In this document: piece by piece, positions 12,241 through 26,100 of the stretch
Layout: each line of letters opens with the position of its first letter
Position numbering within the stretch: the stretch's first letter is position 1
Source of the DNA: Lineus longissimus
Taxonomy: Eukaryota > Nemertea > Pilidiophora > Heteronemertea > Lineidae
Assembly: GCF_910592395.1 (NCBI RefSeq)
Contig: NC_088309.1
Coordinates: 7,194,501 to 7,258,500, forward strand
Length of the DNA stretch: 64,000 nt
Direction: 5' to 3'
The notes under the pieces: generated by a model
The model's database searches: none
Seen by the model: the letters and a program-made list of their open reading frames with translations, nothing else
Told to the model about the DNA's origin: nothing
Program-made: the position numbers and the translations under genes

Positions 12241-14849
12241 ACATCGCCATAACGGTTCGCCATGGACACGGAAGCCAACCACCTTGCTGTCATCAATTTC
12301 ATTTGACGTACGCGATCAGCCAAGTGGAAAGGGATTGATGTGCTCGATAAGGCTGGACACACGATTTTAGCACTCGATAAAGATGGACACAGGATTTCAG
12401 CAGACCATTGGGTTTATCGACTTGAACCACTTTCGTAATAATAATTTTCTATAATTCTGTGTCCAGAATCAGTCTCAAAAGTTTGGAGATCAGAATTATG
12501 AATGACTTCGTAAAACCTAGTTTGATCATCAGGCACAACAGGCCAGAATTATAGCAGACACTGATGTCGATAAGATCTCGCAGTGGCCTATCTGGAACAG
12601 TAGGGCAAACAGGTCATTATTAATGACGTCATGATGGCCTATGACAGGTGATAGCAAGGTCAAATGTAATCATTCCATGATAAGTTCTTCCCCGAGTTAA
12701 AACCAGGGCAAGGACAAGCACACTGGAAAAACGTCATAACAGTTAAAATGTATAGTTTGGGTTTTATAATGCACTGTTGGCTATAATAATGTTAGGCCTT
12801 CGAACCTTACAGTTCCAGGTCACAATGTCAATTCATAGTGCTTTATCTCTTACAAATCTGCAAATATCGTAAAGCTTTTAACCCTCTCCGGCTGGGCTAT
12901 GTTGAATGACATGTTGAATATGTAATTAGAATTCTTGGCAGAAGCACTTGTCCACCTTGGTTTTGCACACGGAGGGGTGGGGGGGGGGGGGATGTTCTAA
13001 AATATGCTTTTTCAAGAGGAAACCATCAAAAATCCAATATTTCATGACAATTCAGACTTTCGTCATCGTTTAAAAATGGCACGGAATATCGAAAATGCTA
13101 GGCCTATTCTTAGAAATTCTACATCAATTGGAGCCTTGGCAACAAATGGAGTTAAAAGAGGGGGCAGCTCATAAAACGAGTAGGTGCCTCATAGAAAGAA
13201 TGTGCACCTCATGATAGCTAAAGAGTGTCTTTTAAATCAATTTCCAAACATTTCTGGTCAAGCTGGACTTCACAGAACATCCACAGACTCACTTTGCAAG
13301 CTCCTATAAGTGCCTGGGTAATGTGCATAGAGTCCCTGATGACAGGTTTTGTTTGTTATTGCTATTTTCCCAATCGATCCTTATGTGAACTCCACATGTT
13401 CTATGATACAAGGTGTGTTATCATCTCAAAGATGAAATTATTGATTGGTTCAGTTGGTTCAATAAGTTGATAACCTGCTCTCTCCAATATCTGCTTTGGA
13501 CTTCTGTTGATCCTGCTCCTTAAAGGCCTTTCAATTTTCCTGACCCACAATCAAATACTAATGGCATACCCATTTACATCCTTCTTGAAGCATCCTCGCT
13601 TTTCCTGAAAATGATGCATTATAGTCTCCTTCAACACAAGACAATTCTCCGCCCTGCTCCCTCATGCACAGCACAATTAGCGGTACAACAACTGATTCGA
13701 TCAAAGAATTCTGCCGCGGGGTAATTAGAAATTGCAAATTATCTGATATAACAAAGCCAATTTGCCAGAGCTACAAGACTTTTATTAGATTTCTACAATA
13801 CAACGCTAGTACATTGGCTTTTCTCTATCGCCACAATGATATTATTACCTCGGGCTAGTAGTAGGCCAAATGAGGTGAAAATAGACCCCTAACCCTCTTA
13901 TTACCCGAACTCAATGATTTTTTCCTTAAAAGCCCTTACAATTGCCATTCGACAAGTGCAGATTGGGATTCAAATTTGTGGAGGCAATGTCAAATACCCA
14001 ATTGGACTGGTACCTAGATGCGCCAAAGTTTTTAACCTTGGCAAGTATAATGTTTTCATATATGATCATTGTACATAACAGCAACATCAAGACATATTTT
14101 CTGTTCGTACTTACACAATTTATTGAGAATTCTCAAATTAAATTATTTCAAATTATGAATGAACCAACCTTGGCCTCTTGGAATAGTAGGCAACTTTACC
14201 AAATTATTTTAAGCAATGCGTCATTAGAGCTACTCATCAAGAAAAGAACATGCAGAGACCTCTGTCCCTATGCTCTGGAACTGAATACAAGAAAGAAATT
14301 GACTGTCTTCGCCGTTATATCAGCTATGAGTGACACAGACTTGGCACTTGTGCTACCTGCTGGTGTTAGAAAAGAGAACTACACAGTTCCCCTGTCCATT
14401 GAAAGATAATTCACCTTCAAAGTGCTTGAACTGCAATTGAAGCCAGACTGAAAAACATGTTCATGTTCTATTTCACAGACCATCCCGGCCCCCCATCACC
14501 CACCATTTGACCGCCTAATTTGGGCGCACACAGTATGTATTTTGTGTAAGAGGCTCCATAATATCGAATATTAGACATTTTCACTCAGCATTTTTTTTTT
14601 AATAACAGGAGACACAGTGACCAACGCACACCAAAGCCAAAACACTGGCTCAGAAATCTGATTGCACGGAAATGAGTTGCCTGAAGTGGCCAAATTTACC
14701 GTGTACACAAACGCAATCGATTATCGGTGATCACTGAGTTTATGCGGCCGCCACAACAACTATGTGTTACGCTACAGCATGTAAAACATAAACCACTCTA
14801 TAAAGTAGGCCTCAATAGGCCTTTCAGTGACCCAATAGGTCAAACTACC

Positions 14850-14890
14850 AACGAGGGTGTCCTTAATAGAGAGGTTCTACTGTATATTGT
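14850..14890 (+). repeat. Fragment of the 'cttaatagagaggt' dispersed repeat
   Basis: The fragment 'gtccttaatagagaggttct' followed by 'actgtatattgtacc' matches the unit of the repeats at 10771-10920 and 57690-57890. It is the shortest copy in the window. Confidence 0.6.
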
Positions 14891-16349
14891 ACCCTTATTG
14901 CCGAAATGACTATTTCATTCTCCAAACAAAAGGTTCCAAAGAATTCCGTGTTTTTTAACCTCAACACCCTTGTATGAACCCTTGTGGGCTATTGGTCTAT
15001 ATATCAGACAGACTCTCATGGGTCATTTGACCTATGGGCACATGTTTGGAAAGCTTGGGATAAATATGCTAAACAGTTGTAAAACAGATAGCAAGTGACC
15101 ACAGACACTATCAAACCAACCAGAAGAATTCACCAAAATAAGCTACTAAGTAAGCTATTCACCTTAATGAGTGCTAATGGCAATGAAAACTTCACACTCT
15201 GATTATAGCAATTATCTAGATTCCTTTAAAGATAATTTCATAGGGGGTGGTTCCTACCAAAATCGAGGCCATGCAAACAGAAAAGAAACCAGATAAAAAT
15301 CGAAACATTGAATGGTTGGAAGTCACCATTTATGTGAGGATACAAGACATACCCCATTGATACCAAGTATATTTATCTATACTTGTTGATACTCAATGCA
15401 AATTTGTGAACCATTCACTCAGTTTATAGAAACTCTCATGGGTCAGTTGACATATAGGTTCATGTTTATCAAAATTGGGGAATATCAACACATCATATAG
15501 CCAGTTATAAGACAACCCATCCTGAACTTCAGGGCCTCTCACTCGGCACTTATACCGATCGAGCTGTGCCCTGAGCAGACCCATTAGCTTCCAGCGGGAT
15601 TGCCGACTGTTCTCCAATGTCTCAGCATCCTGGTCATCAATGGATATATAAACATACACAAACTTTTCTCTCAAAAGCCATTTTGAATTAACACAAACTT
15701 CCCTGTCGTTACTAAGTAAGTTTCGTTGCGTCCATATCCACTTAAAGGGGGACTATTGGTGAACGTTGTAAGCAGAAGCTGTTGCGAAGGTTTGGTAGAT
15801 ATCATATAACTACTGGGATGTGGGACTCCCTTCAAAGCCAGGACAAGGCCAAAACTTAACCATCTTGGGGTTAGGTGTTGTAAAAAAGTAAGAAGTTAAA
15901 AACCTAATGTACATATGTACATCCACTTAAGAGATAAGACCTAAAAGTAAGACACAAATTAAAGTGCTGTTCAGTATGCATATGATTTTGATCTATACTA
16001 TAGTATATTGATTTCATATTAGCTATGGCCTCATCTTCTTAGTGATTGCCTCTTATTTAGGTATCAATATATTGATGATTGCTCTTGATATCCACTGGTC
16101 TATAATTATCCCTGGAACGCTGTATCAGTGGAGCCACAATTAATATCAATACTGTGCCCACGCTTCATGTGGCATATTACCAGAAAAACCCTCATTATTT
16201 TTTCCAATTCACGAACCCTTGATACTTCTAGGTACAATGTAAGGTCAGGTGGTAAATCCTGGGCATCTTTTGATGTATCCGTGTCCATTCCCACTGCCGT
16301 AAACAGTGTTGGGGGATATATACGGCCCAGCCCCTAGAGTGATGACATA

Positions 16350-16759
16350 AGCCGCACTTACACCACCTGAAAATGGACCACCAATCTTGGTTCGGGAACC
16401 AATGCCGCACCATCGAAAATCCACCAAGCGCTTACACCAGCGCTGCAGCTAGTTATAAAATCCGGCTACAGATGGCGTGCGAACAATAAGCAGAACGCGG
16501 AAAGCCTTGGCAGAAAGCGCCATTTCGAAAGCGCCGCCTGGAGCCGAACCATCTAACTAGCTAATTGCCGAACCATTTGCGCGTACACCACGACAAAGCC
16601 GAGGTTTTAACAAGCCGGGCGAATTTGGACCATCAAGCTTGGTGGGACAAATTCGCTCGGCAATTTGTATCGGCAATGGATTGCCGAACCAATTTGTCGC
16701 GGCAATGTGGTGGTGTAAGTGCAATTGGTCCACCAATATTTCGTGGTGTAAGCGCAGCT
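16350..16759. mobile_element. Non-autonomous inverted-repeat DNA element, copy 2
   Basis: This is a second copy, in the same orientation, of the element at 2181-2579. It has the same inverted ends and the same order of internal blocks. The two differ by scattered substitutions and by a short stretch (about 16490-16520) where this copy carries an extra ~11 bp and differs in sequence. It is flanked by ATA on both sides, again compatible with a 3-bp target duplication. High similarity between copies 14 kb apart suggests either recent transposition of related elements or a family kept homogeneous. Confidence 0.8.
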
Positions 16760-19700
16760 ATATAAACCGTCCCCACTCAGTTCTGAGCCCCTTCCACAGG
16801 CACTTGCAGGAAACACCTACCTTTGCTGCCTGCAGTTGAAGTTTCGTGGTTGTTCCTCTTGCTTGATAAGCACCTGCAGTATTTCCACTACGAAACATCC
16901 TGGTGTACATAATTGTAGAGAAAACTTGAAATACTCCTCATCCGTTGCTGCTTCTTGTGCAAGTGTGTTAAGGTGATAATCAAGTGTTTATGATGTAATC
17001 AAAGACATAACACCCTCAGTCAGCAGGGACCATCATAAAAGCTCCAAGGCAACACTACAGCACTCATGATACCATAATCTAAACTTAATCTGCTTTTGAT
17101 ACAAATCAGAACCTTTTCATTTGTAGTCATTGGTAATTAACACCTGATCTATACTTGGAGCTAGAATCCACTACATCAAATAGCCGGCCGTAAAACAACC
17201 GTTATCGGCATGGCTTGTTTTACGAATATAAATCCGAGTGACAACAAGCACATTTGGTCATTATGCCCATGCAAATCAAGAACTGCTTTGATAAGATAAG
17301 AAACCCAACATCAAAGCGTTATCCAGTTATTCTGTTCTAGAAACCAAATATCCCCCGCAAAGGGTCTGATGATTGGAAATGAAAAACGGAAATAAAATCA
17401 AGATAATCTATAAGTGGTTGTCCTATGAAGTATAACGTCTTGACCAGTTAACAGATTTCTAGCTGGCACGTCCAACAGAATAGTATCCAAGGTTGCTACC
17501 CATGATTGTGTTCATCGAAAGTTTCGCTATTCACTCTTCTTTTATACGTCAATGACACGACTTGCCCTTTCTATGGTCAGCGGTGCCATTTGTAAATCCA
17601 TTGGAGTTGAAATACGCCAATGTGAACTTCATTAAAATACAACCGTATTCAACCAGTAGGTCTGTATTGACAGTAGACAGTATACAGCCATTGATTTCAC
17701 ACCACATAGGTAGGCCCGCTCTCTAAGGCCTATCATCAGTGGCAAATGACACAGTCCAGTTAAAATGGGTCAGGCACACATCAAAAGACCACAGATTATG
17801 CACAGACATAATCCCTTTTATAAGCACTTTAAAACTGGAAGCGCGTTTAATCGGACAATTACGCCCAAACGAGAACCCTCTGTGAGCAATTTGATTACCG
17901 GCCGGATTGATGAACGTTTGATCCAATCCTATCAAAATCAATCGAAAGAATTTCCCCCAGGGATAATTAATTCCAGAATAATCATCATTGTTGTGCAATA
18001 TCTAATTAAACATTTGAATCTCTGTCCCCAAGGTCTATATTCGCAAGGTTTAATGGTCTCTAAATATGCCTCATTTGACTCATACTAGTTAATTAGTTTC
18101 ATCCTAATAGTATAGATTGCGAATCTTGGAATAGTTTCGACTGTTCAGTAAGAAGTTATAGCTCCACTGTTTATCATTGGTATCGACTGTCATGAGCACA
18201 TGGCTGCCGCTGCAAAAGGGTTAAAACAAATAATGACAACGTAGCTGGCACAGATTGCTTCTATGTCACAAATAATCATGGAAGAAGGTAACATTTGTAC
18301 ACAACATTTTAATACTTAAGAGGAACTTTTGCAAGTGCCTCTGAACAAGGATTCAGTGCACTGTACAATACATCGCATCCACCCAGTATAATGCAGCCCA
18401 ATCGCTACTCCGGCTTGAATATTCATTTATATAAAGCTACCATTGACAAACACACTGATTAAGTAGTGCCCACTTAGTGTGATTGCTTCCTGCGCGAAGC
18501 GGATGGTAACGTTTGTTGAGACAGCGGGGCATCGAATAACCATTGAATGACCGGCAGTATGGCTGATGAACATGGCAGTCAACAGCAATTTAGAAGAAAT
18601 CGTTCTTTTTTCTCCCTAATAGATGGCTTTCAATCTGTGATGCGTGGTGGCAGGATATCCCCAATCATGAATGTTAACACATCAAGCAGTTGATGAATCT
18701 TGTGTGGTATCATCAACTTGGCAGAGTATCTTAACTTGACTTTATCAGTGTCACCCTTTCACCAATGGGCCATGTTTTCAAAATAAAATGTTCTTATTAC
18801 ATCACATCCTAAGTTTAACGTTGATGAAATATTGTCACTTCAACAATTTGGGCAAACTTGGTATTATTACCAGAAGACATTTTTCTTGACACATCCCCTG
18901 TAGTAGCTCTCCAAAGCCATCTTTCTAAATTTACCTCTCTATCCTACCAATTAAGTGTAGGTGGGTCCTGCCTATAAACTATTATGAGATATATTTATCA
19001 GAACCCTCAGCAAATGTCAGAGGTCTCGGATGACAACATATCAACTACTGGTTCAACGAGAGAAAACGCATAATGCGTCAGAAAACTCTTATATTTGTGA
19101 ATATTAAGATTTATTCTAAAAGTGAATATGTATCCTGCGGTGGTGATATTCGGTAATGAGATTTATCATATGTTTATCTTCCTGCCTGGGGTCCCTGCAG
19201 CGTTGACTTTTGTACGTCTGCAGCTATGGACTGTGTGTGGATTGACTAGCAATGTTGACCAGAAGACTATGGGACTCCCTGAGGGAGATATTCATACTTA
19301 TTACACAAGATCCAACCAATTATTGTGCCTCTGGATGTCCAGACCACGCACTGCCAACGATGGTCTTCACCAACCAAAAGCACATGTCAAGTCATTGGAG
19401 CCACCTGGGAGAATTCTCTGTAACTAAGACTTATTTTGGAAGAAAATATTGTCACCCTCATCACACAAATGCCGAAGTCATTTTTTTGCCAAATTGATAT
19501 TTTATTTATTATTATTCATATATGATTTACCTGTGGTAAAAGTGCTTAACTCAATGTCTCATCATCTGGTGTGTAGGAAGGTCAATGGAATAACTGTTTA
19601 AGTCAAGCTTGGGACTTACGCAGATTTATCTTGTGCCTAACTCAAATAAATATGTCATCATGACCCGTTTAACACCAGTAAGACATAAAATTATCAATTG

Positions 19701-22700
19701 CTTGTTCTGCATTGTCATGATATAATAGATACTGGCAATCAACATGAAAAAGGACATAAAAGAAAAGCAGATTTTTAGGTGTAAGGCTACAGAGACCTGC
19801 AAAACTAGAACTCGGCACAATATTACTTGGTTTGGGCTTTATTGCAGCAGACTAATGAAACCTTCGTCGCTGGCACTTGATGATTAACAACTCAGTCAAC
19901 TGCAAGCAGAATGATCAAGCCACAATACGAACATCCCATCTACTGATTACCACTAGCATGCAAGGTTTATTCCTCACAAAACGTATTGTGTCACCAAGGC
20001 AACATGTATATGATATGGAAATCTTCATATCTTTACCAGTCAAATTATTAAAGATGCAGTTGAAATAAGACTCCAATACTAGAACAGATAGAAAATGTAA
20101 ATGGTGTCGTTAACGTTTTCTCTAACATTTGCTTATATCTGCTCAACTTCCTCAGGGATGAATGTCCAAAGGAGTTTAAAGCTGTAGTGTCACATGTACT
20201 TTCCTTAGTAAAGGTGAAATGGAGCACCCTGTAATGTAAGTTTGTTGATGTGGACCTTCTGCTGCATAATGCCATTACCCCTAGTGCACAATGAAACAAT
20301 GTACAACAAAAATTGATGGAAGGCAAAGTAGCATTTTAGCATTTGCAAATGCACTTTCCATTAGCCATGCATTTCCTCGCAATCACCATTTCTCGTTTCC
20401 ATGTTTTTTTATTCCGTCTGTTGATTGGTGTCTTTTTCATCCCAGGATGCCTTTCACCAACTTGCCGTGTCTAAACTAGCCCCATTGAGTTCCATCCAAA
20501 CTGGATTTTACCCTTAGGAAGATGGATCATGTCATCCTATATGTCACTTTGGTTGATGATGATAGATTCATGACTGAAGAGTTTTTTTTATGATAGATAG
20601 AAAGCACCCAGAAAAGATCCACACTGAGATTTGTTTTTCAATAGCCTTTATACACGTTGAACGTAAAATAATTTACGTTGAAGATGAAATAATCTATGTT
20701 AAACGTAAATGATTTTAGAATGAACAAAGAGTAAGGATATTATGACCCTATCTGCCTGCCCTAATAACTAGGATTTCCATATGAACCCGAACAAATAGTT
20801 TTGTCCTACCTCATAAAATGGAAATCTGGCATTGACTATAACGCCAAATATCCACTTTATAATATCGACATAAATTTGATCGTTCACAACCCGGCTTCAA
20901 TTCCCGATACCATGGAAACAGTCCCATAAGTTTGCCAGGTCAGCTCATATCATGTTATGATCGCGCAGAATACCAATGAGGTTTGCGGCATGAAAATCAT
21001 ATCAATGAATTTTTTACCCAATATGACAATCTTTGTGCATTGCGATTAGATTGCAGCAGATCAGGAACCATTTTAGCCCAGTCGAGCATGACTGAACAGG
21101 GATAATTTGAAGATATGACTGTGAATTCATTACAAATCAACTGCTCTTGCATTGGATTGGCACAGTTGATTTTCAATAAGAATGAAATGTCTCAAAGACT
21201 TTTTGCTCACATGGGACTAACATAACACAGGAATGAATGGATGAACATTCCTAACCATCATTGTCAGTATTTTTAACTTACTATAATTCAGATAAAGATG
21301 GAGGACAAAACAGCCAAAACGACAAAAAATAGTTTTTAAATGCTAAAAAGTTAAAATTTTCTCGACTAAAAAACCCCAGAAGTCTGGAGGATTCTCATCC
21401 ATGTAATCTAAAGTCATAAATGGTACAAATAACCTTACCCTGGCTATATTTCATCATCTCATACCGATGCAATGAGGGAATTACTGATAGATACAGCAAT
21501 GACCTGGCTTTAAACACAACAAACTAATCCCAGGCTTTGGCAAGGAGACTAAGGATTCTCAGTCTCTATGGTTACAACGGAACTTGGCTGTCACCATGCT
21601 TCATTGTTTTTTCCTCATGATAGTTCCATCTTTGATCAGAGACAACAATGACAGAAACTCTTTTACAGTTAGTTAGTGCTGGCCCAACATCAATGCCAGA
21701 TATGCTAAAGCCGGGAACGAGTTGTGTTTCAGCACTGACTGGGAGGGTTGCCGAGCAGTACGGGTGTCCCAGAATGACGATCCAATGAATATTTGCCCAA
21801 GGCTCGTGACACAGTGGCATGTCTTTGGGGACGGATATCGTCTGGACAAATTGTCTTGGGTGGAGTTCACCACATCAGCTACATGTACATACGAATGATA
21901 AGAGACTGCATCTTATTTCTTTTTATATGGTCCGGCTTAACACAATTCAGATCATATTTAAGTTGTGCCTCTTCTATCCAAAGTCCTTTTTTTGTGATTC
22001 TATCTGTTGATTGCTGTGGCTACAGCATGTCTATTTCATCCTGGTGTCACTTTCTGTGGGCTAACCTGCATTTAACACAGGTTTTTTCGATAGATGGAAA
22101 TAGCAAACACAGCAATCAATAGTTTTGAAGCCGGGCAACTGATTGTGCAGTAGATTTATTGATGGCAACCTCTCTTTGCAGACAGAGCTGCAGACACAGA
22201 TTAAACAAAGGATATCATTTTACCTGCAGCAGCACCTGTTGCCATGTCCATCACCATCAGTGTATCATGCACTGATGCTACTACAAACACAATAACACAT
22301 TTTGAATAGATGAAATTAAGCACTTCCCAGGTTTTCCAACACACCGCACAACCGACACACTATAAGTCATATGAAAGAGCTTGGCAGGTCTTTCTACACA
22401 GGGCCAAAGACACTGGTCTTAAATAGACGCAAGGTTTCAGGTAGGTGGAAGTAGAAGTTAAGTCAATTTTCAATCAAAGATATCCCTGTCAAAGAACTCG
22501 TGTAACCAATTAACGAAGTCTATTGTGATTGGCTGGTCATCCTAAAGAGCTGATTGAATTAGCAACTTCGTCTGATGGCGTGACAGACAATGGACATGAG
22601 AACAAAAGCCTTATTAGAACAGTCAATTGACCAAGAAAACTCCTTATCAAGACGGTCAACAACGACAAGAGGAACAATTTATCTATTTGTGATAACAGGT

Positions 22701-23111
22701 GACGAATTTCATAGCTTTTTAGGATGTTTTCAGACTCTAACTACAACAGGACAAATATTAGCATTTGTGGTTGATGGAAAATTATTTGAAATCGATTGAA
22801 GTCCAATATGTATACACCATGCAGTCTGATGACTCTGAGAAAGATTTTTCCAAAGCCTGCGGATTATCAAATTATCAACAATTTTCACCCGTATCTAGAG
22901 GTTTGCAGAAATATGACCATGCAGCTCAACACAGCTGTAGTGTTTCGAAGCCATACACTTTCGGTATAAGATAGATCGCCCATGGCTTGTAACCAATCAA
23001 ATCTATTATGTGGCAAACATGACGACAGGCTTGTCAGATAACACAGCCTGGTAACTAATGGGTACTATTGGTACAGAAGGTGGACTCGCCTATTCAGTAG
23101 CAGTTGTAGGA

Positions 23112-23178
23112 AGACTTGTGGCATAGTGGGAAGAGTGCAAGGCTCATAATCATGGGGTTGTGGGTTTAAAAGGATCAC
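23112..23178 (+). repeat. tRNA-Met-like relic or tRNA-derived SINE head
   Basis: The A-box-like 'tggcatagtggga', the anticodon arm 'ggctcataatc' (CAT, as in elongator tRNA-Met) and a degenerate T-arm 'ggttgtgggtttaaa' follow in tRNA order with roughly tRNA spacing. The B box has lost the canonical GGTTCGA, and the arms do not pair well. This is not a functional tRNA. Whether it heads a SINE or is a lone pseudogene cannot be told from one copy. Confidence 0.45.
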
Positions 23179-26100
23179 CAATGTTTCGCTTCATCTTTAG
23201 AATGAGATTTAAAACCATGATTTCTTATATCTGCGGCAATGCCAGCAAAGACCCCATCCAAGTTGACAGTAGCTTGAGATGGAGCTATTTCCCTGGCAAA
23301 AGATAGAGTTACCAGGCCAAACCAAATTTCATATGGCTCATCCACAGTGGCATGCAGAAATGCTCACAGGTCCTGACAATTCTCATAGAATAAAAGAACA
23401 AATGGAAGAGAAGAAGGGGTTCATAGATCAAAATATCAGAAGAGAACATTGAAAACGACATTGTGATACAAAATAAATCGAACTGAACTGGTACTCAGCT
23501 AACTGGAGCAGAAATTCAAACCATTTTCAACAGCTGGAATTGACTGCAATCGATAAAACATCACCGAAGGCAAATTCAAAATTAGGGTTTTTTATTCCAA
23601 CAAATGCACTTAATCAGTAGACTTTTTTTTCTCGAATATCGATTCATAGCAAATAACAGAGAATTCTGAAAAGCAGACGTCGCTGACCTTGCTTACTACT
23701 GGAATGTTTTGCAAAGTGGCAAAATCTGAACATGTAATATTCAGGAAACCCAGATATGCAATGTCCAACTCATTACTGTTTCTAAAAAGGTATAAAAAAT
23801 GCCCCTAAAATGTATCCTATTTCATATGAAATATACACCAAGATTAATATTTCATGAAACTTTCATATAAAAGAAATTAGCAAGTTTAATTTCCGAATCT
23901 CAGAACAGTGAACCGTGAGTTGCGGGAGGCAAGTTTCCAATATCTCTTGCTTCCGAATTGAATGCAATCAACCTGTTTTTAATGAAGAAATTTAACGTGT
24001 GGCTGAAAGCAATGATATTTGGGCAATTAGAAGCTGTACTACCAAAAGGTGACAGCAGTTACTGGTCAGTACAGATTTAAAAATCTCTCCCCCATGTCGA
24101 TTTCCTCCCAGAAAGAAGGTTCTGTCTTGTGAAGGCCAGGTAACTATTGATGCCACCTTTTGGAAATAAAGTTCTTCATTGGGTGCATCACTGCTAAAGT
24201 AAATGCTTCGGAAAGTAGAGACTTGCTAACTTCCTTTAACTGTACTTTTCACAAGCTCATAAGCTTTTTGGCCATCTCGGTCAAATGACAAGGCGATGTA
24301 AGAATCTAGGAGGTCTACCTCCTAGCTCCTATCAAGTCCTATTTCAACCAGCCATCAAGCTACCAAGCTCCAAGCTTTTCACCCAAATAGATATATGATA
24401 AACAGATGCCCCCAGGGATCTTCAATTGAGACCCATCTTTTCCTCGACATATCCATATCTACATACTTACAACTGCCCGGAGGAAGTCCAACTCGACAAC
24501 CAATTAGCAGAAGCAAGAGACGTGATAAGATGAGGAAATTGACATACTTTGGTGAAAAGATATTCTGTCTGTGATGTCGAATCCCCTTGAGCTATCATCT
24601 TGAAGACCTGGCCAGGTTATTGACTTCTTGTTTACCAAGAGTGGAGCAACATTTCTAACAGTAAGAACCAGCAACAATAAGTAGGTATAAGTAAACTAAA
24701 TTCTGGGGTATCAAGCAGCTCATAAGGCACATCACTTTTGAGCTCCACCGATGATAAACGCTTAGCCAAGACTAGGGTCAAACTCACCGACATTCCAATT
24801 GGGAGTAGATATCTACCAGTAGGTTTCTGCTCTCAAGAACCTCCAGGAGCAGACAGCTAGATCATTAAATGAAGATGACAAAATGGCATTATATTCCCAC
24901 AGTCCCTCAAAGGGGTATCTTCAACGTCCCTCTGATGACCAACGACCATCATAATGATCTGGAGAAGAGGAGATTCAGGTGATTTTAGAAGACCTAATAT
25001 ATTCTGGAGTAAAAGGGTGCTCGACTCATAGCCATTTGTTCTGGTTTCTTTCATACAGATACATTTCCCTCCTACGTCCAAGGCTGCCTCAAGAGTTCAG
25101 CTGGGAACCACAGATGATGCATCTGATATTTAGGAAAGCAACATGGCATACTGACTGATACCAATATGTTTGAGCCAAACACTGACAATCAGTTAATAGC
25201 GCTATTTCCTTCCTCACCAGCAGCTTACTTGCTATCGCTAGGGAGAAATTAACAATGCATCTTCACAACTGGCGGGTAAAGACTGACAATAAAATTGACA
25301 CATTGCAACTATCACAAACCGACAAGACTTTTTTTCTCGAAAACTCACCCTATTTCATCTGTTAATTAGTGGAATAAGTTGTTGTTGCTAAACTTCAGGC
25401 TCAAGCCTGGGGCTATATAGATGGTAAGAACACCAAGGGATTGGTTTCCCGATTGTTTCTCAAAACCATATGTGACTTTAAGGGCGAGAATAGCCCGAGG
25501 AATAGTAGACAAGTCTGTGGGATCGGTTGACAGAATGCGAGTCATTCTCTGATCAACACAAAGAGCGGGTAGACGCGTGACATTTTGCTGCTGCTTTTAA
25601 AAGGCATGGGCTTGTTTAGGTAGAAATTTTTCTCACCGTGTTAAGATGACAATGAAATTAAACTCACACAATGCTACTGAACACAAAGATGGATGAATAT
25701 TTTTCTGTGCTACCAAGAATAAATTCTTGGTAATCCTGATAACTGCTGAAGACTGATGAACACAAAAAACAAAAGATGACAGCATGAAAAAGGAGTTAAC
25801 TTCAATGAATTTGTGTGACTAAGTATCTATTTCCCATGACTTCCCCTCTCCACCAAATAATATCCTTTCTGATCTATCCCATCCTCTGATGCATTCAGAA
25901 ACGACAAAGCAGGCTTTGTCAGTCTTGGTTCCTATGACAACACGCTCAAACATCCATCGGTACTGACTATAAGGCTAAGGGAAGAATTTGATCCACGGGA
26001 TTTTCATACAGGGTTTGATGTCTTACAAGAGTATGGGGCTTTTGCCAACCTTCTGTAAGAATTTTTAGTTGTACACAATAGAAATTTTAATTGAATTTAC

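Noticed and set aside
12600-12640. Minus-strand 'GHHDVINNDL' as a possible PDE8 second exon
   Set aside because: Only the HHD core agrees with the HHDIIIIDH block; flanking residues do not fit and no matching splice sites frame it.
13942-14409. 155-codon plus-strand open frame
   Set aside because: It starts at TTG, resembles no family I know, has no splice or regulatory context, and such a length is possible by chance in 64 kb of AT-rich DNA.
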